From assembly GCF_041146395.1 (NCBI RefSeq), contig NC_090997.1:40837501-40901500 (forward strand): a stretch of DNA of 64,000 nt, written 5' to 3'. This DNA comes from Eulemur rufifrons (taxonomy: Eukaryota; Chordata; Mammalia; Primates; Lemuridae). The position numbers and the translations under genes were made by a program. This document shows positions 1-12,086 of this stretch, in pieces. The number at the start of each line of letters is the position of its first letter. Positions within the stretch are counted from its first letter, which is position 1. The notes under the pieces were generated by a model. The model was not told the DNA's origin. It did no database searches and saw only the letters and a list, made by a program, of their open reading frames with translations.

Positions 1-129
1 TTAAAAATTATTCTGAAAGCTATGGTGAGTCAAGGAAGAAATTTAAGCCAGAGTTTGACAAGACCCTTTAAATTTAATAATGACTGCCCTAGAAACAGTG
101 TGAAAAAGTTAATTAGGTCATAGTTATGC

Positions 130-700
130 AAATCCAACTGAAAAGTGATGAGCACTGAATGAAAGCAAGGCTGGATCTGCTGTGATGAATATGAGAAAGT
201 TTTAAAACATAGTTGATGACCTATTAAATGGGAGGGATGGAAGGATAAGTGAAAGAGAAGGGTTCAAAATGACACCCAGTTTTCTACCCTGGATGTTGCA
301 GTGAGTAATGCTTCCATTCATGAAGATAAGGCACACAAGAAGACCAAGTGTGGGATGAAAGAAGATAAATTCCACTTGTTCACACTGGTTTGAGGGGACT
401 TGAGTATGTAAGTGAATATATCCAGGAGACTCTCGAGCATTTGGGTCTGGAGCTCAGGAAGAGGAATAGACTGAACATTGAGAATTGTTACCAAAGAAAT
501 CATATCAGAAATCATGGGTGAATATAAGACCACTATGGGAGAACATGTTGAATGCAAAGAATGGGCGTACTAAAAGGGAGTCTTGAGAGGCCAACTTGGA
601 GTGAGTGGAGGAAAGAAGACTGCAAAGGAGGAGTCAGAGTGAAATGAGAAGAATCAGAAACCTGTAATGATGCAAATCCAATGGAAGGGTTTTCTAGAAT
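130..700 (-). repeat. L2 LINE fragment (ORF2 region), antisense
   Basis: The plus strand matches the reverse complement of the L2 reverse-transcriptase region as I recall it. Landmarks are a stretch reading gggtctggagctcagga near 445, a gacacccagttt block near 270 and gcaaaggagga near 625. The copy is heavily diverged and all frames are broken. It is out of order relative to the L2 piece at 1300-1790, so the two are probably separate insertions. Boundaries are approximate. Confidence 0.55.
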
Positions 701-844
701 GTGTCACTGATGTATTACAAGGTAAATTAAAATATAAATTTGTTTCTTCCCACGATTGCTCTGAACAATGTCATTAAGTTTCACAGATTCAAGTAGACAA
801 GAAGCCAGATAATTAGTATACAATGTATTCTAGGTGAGGGCTAA

Positions 845-1274
<430 letters not shown>

Positions 1275-1299
1275 TTATTGTTATTGTTTTCTGAACAAA

Positions 1300-1790
1300 G
1301 TGATGCCCAAGCCAGACTTGGAGGATAAATTAGAGTTATTTGAGTGAGGTGTTGATGGAGGAGAGTGAAAATAATCCAGGAAGAGGAAAATATGTTCAAA
1401 GACCCTGAGGCATAAAAGAACATGATTAGAACACAGAGTGGAGAGATAGGACATTAGTAGGGGTCAGATTGTGCAGGGCCCTGTGAACCGAGGTAAGGAT
1501 TTTCAACTCTTTATCATAAGATTAATGAGAACCCATTGAGAAAGAAGATTACCACAGCAGGACTTTGAGTTCAGAAACATTCCTCTGGGTTCAGTATGGC
1601 TGAAAGGTTTGCAGAGGAATAAGACAGGAGGCAGGGAGTGAGAAGTTTTAGAAGGAGACACTACTGGCTGAGGGAAAAAGTTAAGGTTGGATTGAGAATA
1701 AAAGTGTATGTCCTAAAAACTGAAAGTTTCAAGTAGTGACGGTGGAGAGACCAGTAGGTTGTTAACAAAGAAAAACATGGATTTTTCTCT
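1300..1790 (-). repeat. L2 LINE fragment, antisense
   Basis: The stretch around 1465-1500 (gggtcagattgtgcagggccctgtga) and the following aacccattgagaaag and ttcctctgg blocks match the reverse complement of L2 upstream of its 3' end. It lies directly after the Alu, so the Alu may have inserted at the edge of this copy. It is diverged and non-coding. Confidence 0.55.
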
Positions 1791-1794
1791 GTTC

Positions 1795-2780
1795 AGTAAC
1801 AGCCCAACTAATGTTAGGTAACCTTAATATTCACCAGACTAAGTTAACACATGCTATAAAACTTTATCCAGCAATGCTAAGTGACCTAGGAAGATTAAGA
1901 CTTTGAGCATGCCCTGGGGTGGGGATTAGCATTTCAGTCAGACTGGATGATTATGAATCCTCATAAACAAATAATTACACTGGAGCTGCCCACTTTGACA
2001 TCCTTCATCCAAAGATGAATTTTATAATAGCTTTACCTGAGATAAAGGTCAAAAGATTATTTAAGGGAAGAGGAAGAGTGGCAGAATAGGGCTAGAAAGT
2101 CCAAGAGCTTGGAAGGAAATGGAGGTGGACAAGTGGTCAGGAGGACATTGACCATCAAGTTGGTCACTTTCTGTCTTGAATGCATAGAAGATCCCACAAT
2201 ATAAGTTGAGATAGCTAGAAATATGATACAAATGCAAAATATTATAATGCTAGCACGGCATTTTTCTGTTTTTTTCACTGATCTATCCAGGCAAAGGAGC
2301 AAAATTACTGAAGGAAAAATAAAAAGGATCCAGAAGAAGAAATTTTTGTTTAGCTTTAATTTTGAAAGGTGGTATTGTGGAACTTGCTTACAAATGAAGA
2401 TCTAGTACAGGGAATGAGTCCAAAAGGAAAAAAAAAAAAAAAAAAAAATTTTGAAACAGTAATACTCAAAATGTGGATAACACACCCCACAGCCCACAAT
2501 TTACTGACATATCGTCCATGGTCTGTTACGTCAATGCATAGTTTTAAGCATATTTAATCTGAAAGGCACAGAACAAACTAGAATATCTTCCTCTACAGCA
2601 TGATGTGTATCACTACCGACTTTGGCTGTAATCCTTAGCTTTGTATTTTAGCATACAGGGCCTGTTGGGAGACATCTGACCACACACAGTCAAATCAAGG
2701 CTTGACTGTTTCAATACTATCTAAATATTAGGAATTACCAACATTAATAATAGTCTAAATTTCTTTAACCCATTACATTT
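1795..2780. other. Unassigned AT-rich sequence with an A21 tract
   Basis: No gene or recognisable repeat was identified. A run of 21 A residues lies at 2428-2448. It looks like a retroposon tail, but I could not recognise the sequence upstream of it or find flanking duplications. Confidence 0.5.
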
Positions 2781-2784
2781 ACAA

Positions 2785-2995
2785 ATATTCTTTATTTCTG
2801 TTAGCTCATCTCTCAGTTGGTACAACTCTCTCTACATAGGCAAGACAGATGCACTTCGTAGATGAGTTACTGAAGCTCAGGGAGCTTACAGGGTTTACCC
2901 TGGACCACCCGATTAGAGACAGAGCTGGGACTAGAATTTAGCGTGCCCAGCCCAAACCAGCATTCTTTCCAGTACCCTACACAGACACAACTAAA
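2785..2995 (-). repeat. MIR SINE, antisense
   Basis: The plus strand reads as the reverse complement of MIR: a ttagctcatctctcag block, then gatgagttactgaagctcagggagcttacagg, then acagagctgggactagaattta (near 2920). It is well diverged. Confidence 0.7.
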
Positions 2996-3499
2996 ACCAC
3001 AGTTGAGTCACATCTGAGAGCATGGCTATGGGCCGTGGTACATAAGCTTTCAGTCTGGTGGTTTAAACACCGCTTGGCTTCAGTGCAGGGCTTCAGCCCA
3101 GTGACCCAGTGCCGAATTTCAGAGTGCATTGTGGAAATCTGGGTCTGAATCCTAAGGCGAATGTTGCCCTCTTCCAGGACAGTAGACACTGGCATCCCTT
3201 AGTGTGCATTTTGTTCAGGGAAAGTAATTGCTCTGAGGTCAGGACAGAGCATCTTAGCCATAGGCTTCTACCAGCTTTCTTTCATGGCACTGGTTCCGGG
3301 TGAGATCACTGGGAGACACCAAAAAATTCACCCTTTAGATAAACAACATAAAAAACTGTAAGTGGCCACTCCAGAATCACTTTATGAAGTAATTTAAAAA
3401 TATTGTGAAACAAAAATAAACCTTTGCCCTATCCTTCTGTTACATATCCCAGAAGACGAATCTGAAGTGATTTTATGAAGGAAAGCACATTTTATCCTA
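2996..3499. other. Unassigned intergenic sequence
   Basis: I saw nothing beyond short chance frames of 64-72 codons on both strands at 2977-3303. They overlap each other and do not resemble known proteins. Confidence 0.5.
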
Positions 3500-3620
3500 T
3501 ACCAGAAGATTTGGGTTTTTATCGTCCTTTGTCAGCTATGAGACTTTAATTAAGCCACTTTTTTTTCTGAGCCTCAGTTTCCTTAAAAATTCCTTAGGGA
3601 AAGAAAGATCTCTTCCAATC
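3500..3620 (+). repeat. MIR SINE fragment
   Basis: The core gtcagctatgagactttaattaagccac...gagcctcagtttcctt matches the sense MIR core with many substitutions. Only the central part is recognisable. Confidence 0.5.
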
Positions 3621-3624
3621 CGAT

Positions 3625-5220
3625 AATATCATTTGGGTATTTTAAATAATATTGAGAATTGATTGAGATATATTTTAAGACTTGAATGCTGGAAGATATC
3701 TGAAGCATAAAAATAAGTCATAGAAACATTGAATCATGTAAATACCCATCAAAATGTCAAAACTGGGTTAATAGAAATATGTTTAAAGGTACAAGTTTTC
3801 ATATTTTTTTTTTTTTCCACTCCGAGGTTTCTTGGGTCCTTATTCATTTACCCAAGAAAGCTTAATTTAGAATTGGCCTGATTCCGAGTCTTTAGGATTG
3901 GTTAGAAGAGTCTTAAGTGCTACTTAAATGCCACCTTCTATTTCCTGGGCAAGAGTGCCTGGGCTGGCACAACCCCACAGCCCAGCAAGGCAACAGCAGT
4001 TGTGGTAGGAGCTGCAGAGGGGTTGCTGTTTCAGCCCCTGAAATTAGTGCCTAGAGAGCTGGAAATTCCAGTAGTTTCTGATCAGATGGTCCGGAACTGG
4101 AAATAACAGGAGTGAGAAGTTCATGAAAGAGAAGGCTGCAATCCCAAGGGAAATTTTCACAAAAGCCCACCACTGCACACTGCTTTCAGCAGAAAGGAAT
4201 TTGACTCCACTCCTCCCTGGTTCTCTACCTCCAGCCCTGTCTTCTCCTGGCTATTGCTATTTAACAGAAACCACGTGGCAACTGTGTCTAGACCCCAGCG
4301 CTGTCCTCACCCCATCCTTCCCTCGTCAATCCTCCTCTTTCCTCTTCCTCACCTTCTGTCTGCTTTTGTCACCTCCCTTCTTTCTGGTTGTAATGCCTCC
4401 AACACAATGTACACCCCAGGAATTCTTCCACATTTTTTGAAATGTCAGGCAGGAAATAAACACAAAACAAAATACACGAATGACATCTCGTTTCCATGTT
4501 GCCAGAGGCAGGGATATGATTTTGTATAGCAGTGGTCGGTGCCCTCCTTGCTAACAAGACCCCGGATGCAGGCAGAGCAGCTGGGTACAGAAGCTCAACC
4601 CCTCAAAAGCCCCGGGAGGCTTCTCTCCAGGCCCCGACTTCTCATACAATGACTGATTAGATGACTTTTTTAAAGTGTAGACTTTAAATTTAAAAAAAGG
4701 GAGAATATATAATACATGATATCTAACACGTCAGTACCAATAATCAGTTTTCGCTGAAAGTACCTTTTCTTTCTGGAAATAAATAGAAATCTCTAAATTG
4801 ATTTTCAAAACGGATGCACAACCAGCTCTGGAAACTAGCAGCTAGTGATTTCTGATAATGGGGCAAGGCTGATATCAATATGGCAATATGAGAAACACCG
4901 AGAATCCGATTACTCAGCCACCCAACCGACAAATAAGAGGAAGGCCTGGAGTTATCTACATCAGGATAAAGAGCCTGGGGAGAAGATTAACCAAGTCGGT
5001 GCTCGAGAAGAGGAACATCGGTTAACTGACTTTCTCAACTACTTTGAGAGTGTTGCTACTGTGCAAAAAAGAGTGACAAGGACAGTAGATATATCCATTC
5101 TTACCAATCTTCAGGCTGTGCCTATCCATTCAGTAAAGCAGGATCATCTGTAATTATCTAAATGGCAATAACAAGCTAGTCAAATATTTTTGATTCCCTA
5201 GTCATCCCTTACACTCCAGC
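3625..5220. other. Unassigned sequence
   Basis: I recognised no repeat or gene. Frames of 105, 91 and 102 codons (4123-4440, 4254-4529, 4845-5153) lack recognisable domains. Two of them overlap in different frames, as expected of chance frames in a C/T-rich stretch (about 4200-4400). Confidence 0.5.
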
Positions 5221-5224
5221 TGCA

Positions 5225-5640
5225 TCGAATTTCTTACTTTCTTCAAACCAGCCTGCCCTATTCATGGCCATGGGGGATCTGAAGGCTCTGTTACCTTCCC
5301 TGTCTGAAATGCCTTCTCCTCCCCAGGGTGTGGTGCACTGTTACTCAGTCTTCAAACCAACTCAAACATCCTTTGTGAAGCTTGTTTTCAACAGACTCCC
5401 CTAAGCAGAGTTTACCATGGGAGTGGGGGCATGAGGGAAACCCACAAAATGGATTTCTTTCCTCTCAGAGGATTAATGACATTATATTATGAATAAGTAT
5501 GCACATGTTACCCCATAGCCCTCCAACATTCCCCCAGTACTTGGGTTTAACTCAAGAAGCCATTTCTTAGTTCTCTTTTTGGCCCTCGCATAGGTCTGCA
5601 GGTACTAAGTGCTCAATAGAGACTGAAGAATGAGTTGAGA
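5225..5640 (+). repeat. L2 LINE 3' end
   Basis: The sequence follows the sense L2 3' region: aaatgccttctcctcccc, caaaccaactcaaacatc, then ggtactaagtgctcaatagagactgaagaatgag at the end. An intervening part (about 5400-5540) is poorly matched and may contain a small insertion. Confidence 0.6.
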
Positions 5641-5644
5641 TTAA

Positions 5645-7850
5645 GCTGGAGGCAAGGTAGAGATGAGGCTGGAGCTTGCAAGGGTGCCGCAGCTAAATTC
5701 ACACAAGTTCAGGGAGCAGGGAGGGCTTGGGGAAAGCTCTCATCTCTTGGTAGTGTATTAAATGATACCAAAGAGGGAAGTAAAATGTATTGTTATGCTG
5801 TGAAATTTTGAAAACTGTTACATTCATCATAATGGAAAGAACTTTCTGTAATCATTTAGAAAAATAAAGGCAAGGAAACAATTCCCAAATATGCCTCAAT
5901 GCTAAGAAGAGAACAAGTTTACTGTCTGAAGTCTCAGATAAACACTAATCCCTGTGAGTGGATTCTGGTCACCTAAGTTTTCAAACCTCCAAATTTTCAA
6001 AATTCAGGAATGAAATATTTAGGAAAAAAAACAGTTATAAATGGAGCAAGGATGAGTCCCTCACAAACAAAACAGAACCATAATCTCTTGTTTTCTGTCT
6101 TGTTCCAGGAAAGCTGCAGAAGCTTATGCTTCCATCCTGCATAATTAATGGCATGATGGGAAGAGCTAGCACGCCCCCCTTCCATGGTTGACAAGATGGG
6201 GAGCCATCCCTGGGGCTGGGCGAAGCTCACTGTTACCTCACAGATTCTGGGAACAGATCTCTCCAATCTCTGTGACTTCACACCCCTTGGACTTGAATCT
6301 GAAGAGAAGCCCAAGACAATTTCACGAGAGATGAAACTTAAAATTTTTCACAGAAGGAAAAGTAAAACACCACCCATGTCTGGGCAAGAACGCCGAGGCC
6401 GACTCAACATGTGTTTATGAACACGGGAATGATGACTTACGCATGTTCAGAGAAGGCAGAAATATATTTATTTTTCTTTGCCGTTATCGCTACGTACTTT
6501 TAAGATACAGGAATTTGGGAGCCCTGGCGCAGAAACCAAACTAAAATGCGACATCAAAAGGAAAGCAAAATGACACCACATTCTCCTCACAGGTGCAAGG
6601 TGTGAGGATCTGAAGGTGAGGAGATCAGCAGGCTTTGCTCTCCGTCTTAGCCACTGTAACAAGCACTGAGGCAGAGTGGAGAGGGGACCCGGCAGGCTGT
6701 GTATTCAGAAATCCACTCTGGGAAGGCACAGCCACAAGGCCTGCTGGTTCATCAGAGGACACGAGGAGGAGCAGGTCTGGCAGGGCTGGCGTTTGTGCCG
6801 CTGACAGTTCTGTTGGGCTCTGTGCTGGTGCAAGGCTTTGAGGGGTGTCGGACAAAAGGGCATTGATGCTCTCCTGGCATGGTCTGAATGACAGAAAGTG
6901 GCGTATGGGGCCAGCAGGCGGGGAGAATGAATGGCGTCAGTTAGAGCCAGAAGTCAAGCAGAAGGGACAGGGCAGGAACGTTTTCATTTCTGTGTTCCCT
7001 CCACACAGTGCCCGGGATTGCTCCCCACACGCTGGGAACTCAGTCAATATTACTTAGGGCAAAGGAAGCAGCCCGCTCAGAAACATGAAGTATCATTGAA
7101 AAAGACTGAATGTGGGTAGAGAGAGACAGAAAAAAAAAAGATGGAGAAGTTTTACTCATTTTAAAAGCTAGGGTCAACTCCGAAAGCTTTCAGCTGATTT
7201 AGAAAGCTGAATTGGAGACTCCTGCATAAATTCTCAGTTTTAGGATCTTAGGATTGAGTCAGTGGCTGTGGCAAATAACATATTTTCTCTGCTTGTTTAT
7301 TTGTTTGTTTTCTAGTGGAAGGAAAGAGAAAAGATAAGGTCCTGAACTTCAGGCATTTCTGACATTCTGTGTTATTAATGAACCAGGGGCCCGAAAGGCA
7401 AGAAGCTCATTAGTGGCTTCTGTGGAGAGGTCTGGGCCACTCGATGCTAGGAGGAAATGGAAAAGCTGCCAGTTAACAGCAGAAACATCTAAATCATCAC
7501 ACTTAGAAGGAGAACTGGAAAAACAAGACAGCATTTTACCCTCCACAGAGAAATAATAGTGAAAGAAAGCCTTCATTGAGTATATATACGGAATGTCTTA
7601 AGTCAGGCTGCTAAGTAAACAGCTGCTGTTGATGAAGGCCAGAAGATAAACAGGCATTCTTAATGGTCAGAAGGTCAGGGAGCATTGGCTGTGGGGTAGA
7701 GAGCACTTGCAATTCTATTATAGATCACTAAGTCAAACCTCTCCCGGGCAGGACTGACTCAGGAACCATCATCTGATGCCCCCCAGTCTGTGGCAAGCGC
7801 TAGGCTCAGCCTACTGCAATATAGCACAGCTCAGTGGCCTGGGTCATAGC
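5645..7850. other. Unassigned sequence; slightly GC-richer 6590-6960
   Basis: I recognised no transposable element. The part at about 6590-6960 is visibly richer in G and C and has overlapping frames on both strands (6625-6855 minus, 6635-6841 plus), which argues against either being coding. A 105-codon minus frame at 5997-6314 has no recognisable domain. Confidence 0.45.
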
Positions 7851-7854
7851 AAAC

Positions 7855-8230
7855 AACCAGTCGATATTTATTAAACATCTGCCATGTGCAAGGTACTATG
7901 CTAGTCACTTTGGTGGGGTCATAGACGCATCCCTCCTTTTAAAGCACGTCTCCTGTATCTGCAGAAACAGGATCTAGATACAAAAAGGGATAACAAGCAT
8001 TGGAGTTCCCAGCATAACACCCAGTGGCCAAGAGATGATAAATATTCCAGGGATGGAAAGGAGGGCAGGGTTGGCAGGATGTGAGGTGGTTAGTTGGAGT
8101 GTTCGGAGACAAAAGTACATTTGAACTAAAAGAGGGTTAAGAAAGCAAAGTAGACCAAAGCTTTTTAGAAATGAGAAAATGAAGGTCTTGAGAAGTAGTG
8201 GCTTGCCCACAATATCACAGTGACTCACAG
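7855..8230 (-). repeat. L2 LINE 3' region, antisense
   Basis: The block gtcgatatttattaaacatctgccatgtgcaaggtactatgctag is the reverse complement of the L2 3' terminus, followed by the usual purine-rich antisense L2 sequence. The last part before 8230 may belong to another element. Confidence 0.6.
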
Positions 8231-8235
8231 TTCCT

Positions 8236-8372
8236 CAGAGGGACTTAGTATTTGAATCCCAGCTCCACCATGTATTCCTGGCAAGTTATTGAACCTCTCT
8301 GCACTCAGTTAGCTCATAAATAAAATATAAATAACAACACTCAGCACAACGTATTGGGAAAATTAAATCCTA
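8236..8372 (+). repeat. MIR SINE
   Basis: Sense MIR landmarks are present in order: tttgaatcccagctccacca, ggcaagttattgaacctctctgcactcagtt, then ataaataac...aaattaaatc. Confidence 0.75.
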
Positions 8373-8374
8373 TC

Positions 8375-9810
8375 ATTAGTCAACCATAACGTTCTGTCCC
8401 TCAGATCCAGACCGAGCCTCAGAACCCTTCTCAACACAGAGCCCCAGGCAGCCAGCCATTCCTAACTGAAGGAGATTTTCAGTAAGATTCAACATGTAAA
8501 TAAAGGACATTTAAACTATAATAAAGAAACATTTATGTTTCAATAAATCAACGGGGTTTTTACTACTTTTGATGGCGAAGTTTTGTAGGTTGATTAAAAA
8601 CCACTATTTTTTTTAAGTTTATAATCTAACTCTTCCCATAAATCTAAATTATTTCTTGGCTTGATTTGCAACTTCCAAGCCTCACTAGATCATCCCCATT
8701 AGTTACAGTCACACCCCGCCCCAGTGCAGGAGATGCTGCCCTCCACCATGTGGTTATTTTTCATTTGATGGGTAGAGTAAATCTAGGAGCCACCAAATCT
8801 TAAATGAGGGAAGGGACCTGAGAGGTGATTTAGTTCCCTGACGTTGAAGTCCATCTTCTGAGACAAGCCAGAAGTGCCCCAGCACCTCTGTTCAGCAAGA
8901 TTGAATTAAAGCTGCTGGGGAACTTCACATGACGAAAAGTAGAAGCAGCTGCTGCAGCGGCACTTGGGAGGGAAAGAGAACCCACCTATTCCGTAATCTT
9001 CCCCGGGAGGCCACCAACTGCTTGCCCAATTCAGTGCCATGTTTTAATTGTGTCCAGTATTGTGGTACTCAGAGAGGCAGGGCGAAAGAGATCCTAATTC
9101 TGATAGATCAACAGCGTCATAAATACAAGGAAGGAGAAATGTGAAAATAGTTGAGACTAAACATGCCTGCCCTACGTGGAGCAAAGGGCATGTCTGCAAT
9201 GCAGGAACACCCAGCTCCCAAAATGGGACGATGCTGGGATAGGAAGCAGGCACGGATGATGGCTCTCTCCAGACTGTTTAATGGGAAGATTATGTGTTGT
9301 GTCCAGCTTCATAATGGAGGGAATCTAAAGGGCTTGCCGATGAAATGCTGATAGAAGTGCTCTGCTGCACACCATTATTTACCTCCTTTGATTCACTAGA
9401 GTATAAATAATCGAAATGATACATAAATTTAATTGCTGGTGTCGTGTAGTTATTTTTGAGGAATGGCCACAAATCTGAGATCTGGTATTTAACAAACAAC
9501 TCAGGCTACCTACTCAGACTAAACACATAGTGTGTTTTCCAGGCTGTAATTTTATAAAAACAAAATGTCTTTAGAGAGAGAACAAGCTAGTACTATTGCT
9601 TTAAAAATCACTTTAGGAAAAGTTTCCTTACTAAATTAAAATAAAATGTAGACAATGTCATCCATTCCGCTGGCTGGCCCTGATCCTCCCTCTTGTGCCA
9701 TGTTATTACCCTCATTTCATTGACATCCCACACGAATGTCTTCTCTCTAAAAGGCTTGGAGCAGATAAACTCTTCTCTCTTTATGGTGGGGCTTTGCTTC
9801 TCTAAGAGCT
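8375..9810. other. Unassigned sequence
   Basis: No gene or confident repeat was identified. A stretch at about 8800-8900 faintly resembles an ancient interspersed repeat but cannot be named. Frames of 66-71 codons at 8929-9351 overlap on opposite strands and look random. Confidence 0.45.
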
Positions 9811-9814
9811 GAAG

Positions 9815-10312
9815 TTTGTAGACATATGGGTTCCAGACCCCTTTACACTCTTAAAAATTATCCAGACCATAAAGACCTTTTGTTATGTCTGTTTTATCTA
9901 TTGATATTTATTTCATTGGAATTAAACATATTTTTATAAAAATAACTATGTTTCAAAACAAAACAAAATTTAATAAAGTAACGGCATTGTTTTACATATT
10001 TGCAAATCTCTTTAATGTCTGGATTAACAAAAGAGATCTGGATTCTCATATCTACATCAGCATTCAATCTGTTAGGATATATTGTTTTAGTTGAAGCACA
10101 GTATATAAAGGACATCCACCTTCACACAGATATGTAGAAAGAAAAGGGAAAAGTATTCTAATAGCCTTTTCAGAGAATTATGGATATTCTTCTACCATTC
10201 TACCCAAACTCAACAAGAAGTGATTTCTTAAAGATCAGTTGCAATGTGGAATCTGAAACATTATCAATGAATATTTTGTACTCTGTTACACTAAAATTCA
10301 TTGGTCTATCTC
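9815..10312 (-). mobile_element. hAT-Charlie-like DNA transposon, part 1 (transposase-downstream end)
   Basis: From ccagacccctttacactcttaaaaatta (about 9833) onward the sequence matches my recalled consensus of a hAT-Charlie-type mammalian DNA transposon. This includes the block gcattgttttacatatttgcaaatctctttaatgtctgg (about 9983-10022) and tgcaatgtggaatctgaaac (near 10238). Orientation is given by the transposase relic in part 2. The element stops where the L1 poly-T begins. The exact subfamily was not assigned, and the left terminal inverted repeat is not clear. Confidence 0.75.
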
Positions 10313-12030
10313 GTATTTTTTTATTTTTATTTTTATTTTTGTCTAGTTCAGCATATTATGGGGGTACAAATGTTTAGGTTACATATATTGCCTTTGGCCC
10401 ACCAAGTCAGAGCTTCAAGAGTGTCCATCCCCCAGAGAGTGAGCACCGCATCCATTAGGTGTGTATATACCCATCCTCTCTTCACCCCTCCCACCTGCCC
10501 GACACTCCATGAATGTTATTACTATATGTGCACTTAAGTGTTGATCAGTTAATACCAATTTGATGGTGAGTACATGTGGTGCTTGTTTTTCCATTCTTGT
10601 GATACTTCACTTAGTAGAATGGGCTCCAGCTCTATCCAGGATAATACAAGAGGTGCTAGATCACCACTGTTTTTTGTGGCTGAGAGAACTCCATGGTATA
10701 CATATACCACATTTTATTAATCCACTCATATATTGATGGACACTTGGGTTGTTTCCACATCTTTGCAATTGTGAATTGTGCTGCCCTAAACATTCTAGTG
10801 CCGATATCTTTTATATAGAATGTCTTTTGTTCCTTTGGGTAGATGCCCAGTAATGGGATTGCTGGATCAAATGGTAGTTCTACTTTTAGCTCTTTGAGGT
10901 ATCTCCATATTGCTTTCCACAGAGGTTGTACTAATTTGCAGTCCCACCAGCAGTGTATGAGTGTTCCTATCTCTCTGCATCCATGCCAACATTTATTGTT
11001 TTGGGACTTTTTGATAAAAGCCATTGTCACTGGAGTTAAGTGATATCTTACTGTGGTTTTGATTTGCATTAGAAATGTTGAGCATTTTTCATATGTTTGT
11101 TGGCCATTAGTCTGTCTTGTTTTGAAAAGTTTTCATTCATATCCTTTGCCTACTTTTTAATGGGGTTGTTTGATTTTTTTCTTGCTGATTTTCCTGAGTT
11201 CTATATAGATTCTAGTTATCAGCCCTTTATTGGATATGCAGCATGTGAATATTTTCTCCCATTCTGTAGGTTGTCTGTTTGCTCTCATAATAGTTTCCTT
11301 GACTGTATAGAAGCTTTTTAATTTGATCAGGTTCCATTTATTTATTTTTGTTGTTGCTGTGATTGTCTTTGGGGTCTCCTTCATAAATTCTTTCCCTTAG
11401 CCAATGTCTATAAGAGTTTTTCCAACATTTTCTTCTAGAATTCTTATAGTTTCATGCCTTAAGTTTAAGTCTGTTATCCACCATGAGTTGATTTTTGTGA
11501 GAGGTAAGAGGTGCAGATCCTGTTTCAGTCTTCACATGTGGCTATCCAATTTTGCCAGCACCATTTATTGAATAAGGATTAGTTTCCCCAGTGTATGTTT
11601 TTGTCTGCTTTGTCAAAGATTAGATGGCTACGTGAGGATGGTTTTATATCTGGGTTCTCAGTCCTGTTGCACTGGTCTATGTCTCCATTCTTGTGCCAGT
11701 ACCATGCTGTTTTAATTACTATAGCCTTGTAGTATATATAGCTTGAAGTATGGTAAATTGATGCCTCCTAATTTGTTCTTTTTGCTTAAGATTGCTTTTG
11801 CTATACAGGGTCTTCTCTGGTTCCATACAAAGTGTAGAATTATTTTTTCTATATCTGCGAAAAATGATGTTGGTGTTTTAATAGAGATTTGCATTGACTC
11901 TGTAGATCACTTTAGGTAGTATAGACATTTTAACAATGTTGATTCTGCTGACCCATGAACATGGTATGATTTCCACCTGTCTATGTCCTCTGCTATTTCC
12001 TTCCTCAGTGTTTCATAGTTCTCCCTGTAG
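10313..12030 (-). mobile_element. L1 LINE 3' half, antisense (main arm of an inverted insertion)
   Basis: A T-rich tail with (TTTTTA) units starts at 10313. It is followed by the antisense of a lineage-specific L1 3'UTR (catattatgggggtacaaatg) and then the antisense of ORF2. The minus frame 10656-11069 (137 codons) reads as the ORF2 C-terminal region, with motifs such as [24 protein letters not shown] and [14 protein letters not shown]. Further upstream ORF2 sequence extends to about 12030, ending within the region before the reverse transcriptase-distal part. The frames are interrupted by stops, so this is a dead, 5'-truncated copy. The endpoint ctccctgtag abuts sequence in the opposite orientation. 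Confidence 0.93.
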
Positions 12031-12086
12031 ACTCAATATCCTTCACAATAGCAACAAAGACAATAAAATACCTAGGAATATATTTA
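12031..12086 (+). mobile_element. L1 ORF2 fragment, inverted 5' arm
   Basis: The stretch ccttcacaatagcaacaaag followed by acaataaaatacctaggaat is sense-strand L1 ORF2. In the L1 map it lies immediately upstream of where the adjacent minus-strand arm ends. The two arms therefore belong to one insertion with a 5' inversion, with roughly 25 bases of L1 missing at the junction by my recalled consensus. I could not find a convincing target duplication. Confidence 0.85.

Noticed and set aside
2428..2448. A21 run as the tail of a processed pseudogene
   Set aside because: I recognised no gene-like sequence upstream and found no flanking duplication.
10656..11069. 137-codon minus frame with clear protein similarity
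   Set aside because: It is the C-terminal part of L1 ORF2 inside a truncated, inverted L1, not a host gene.
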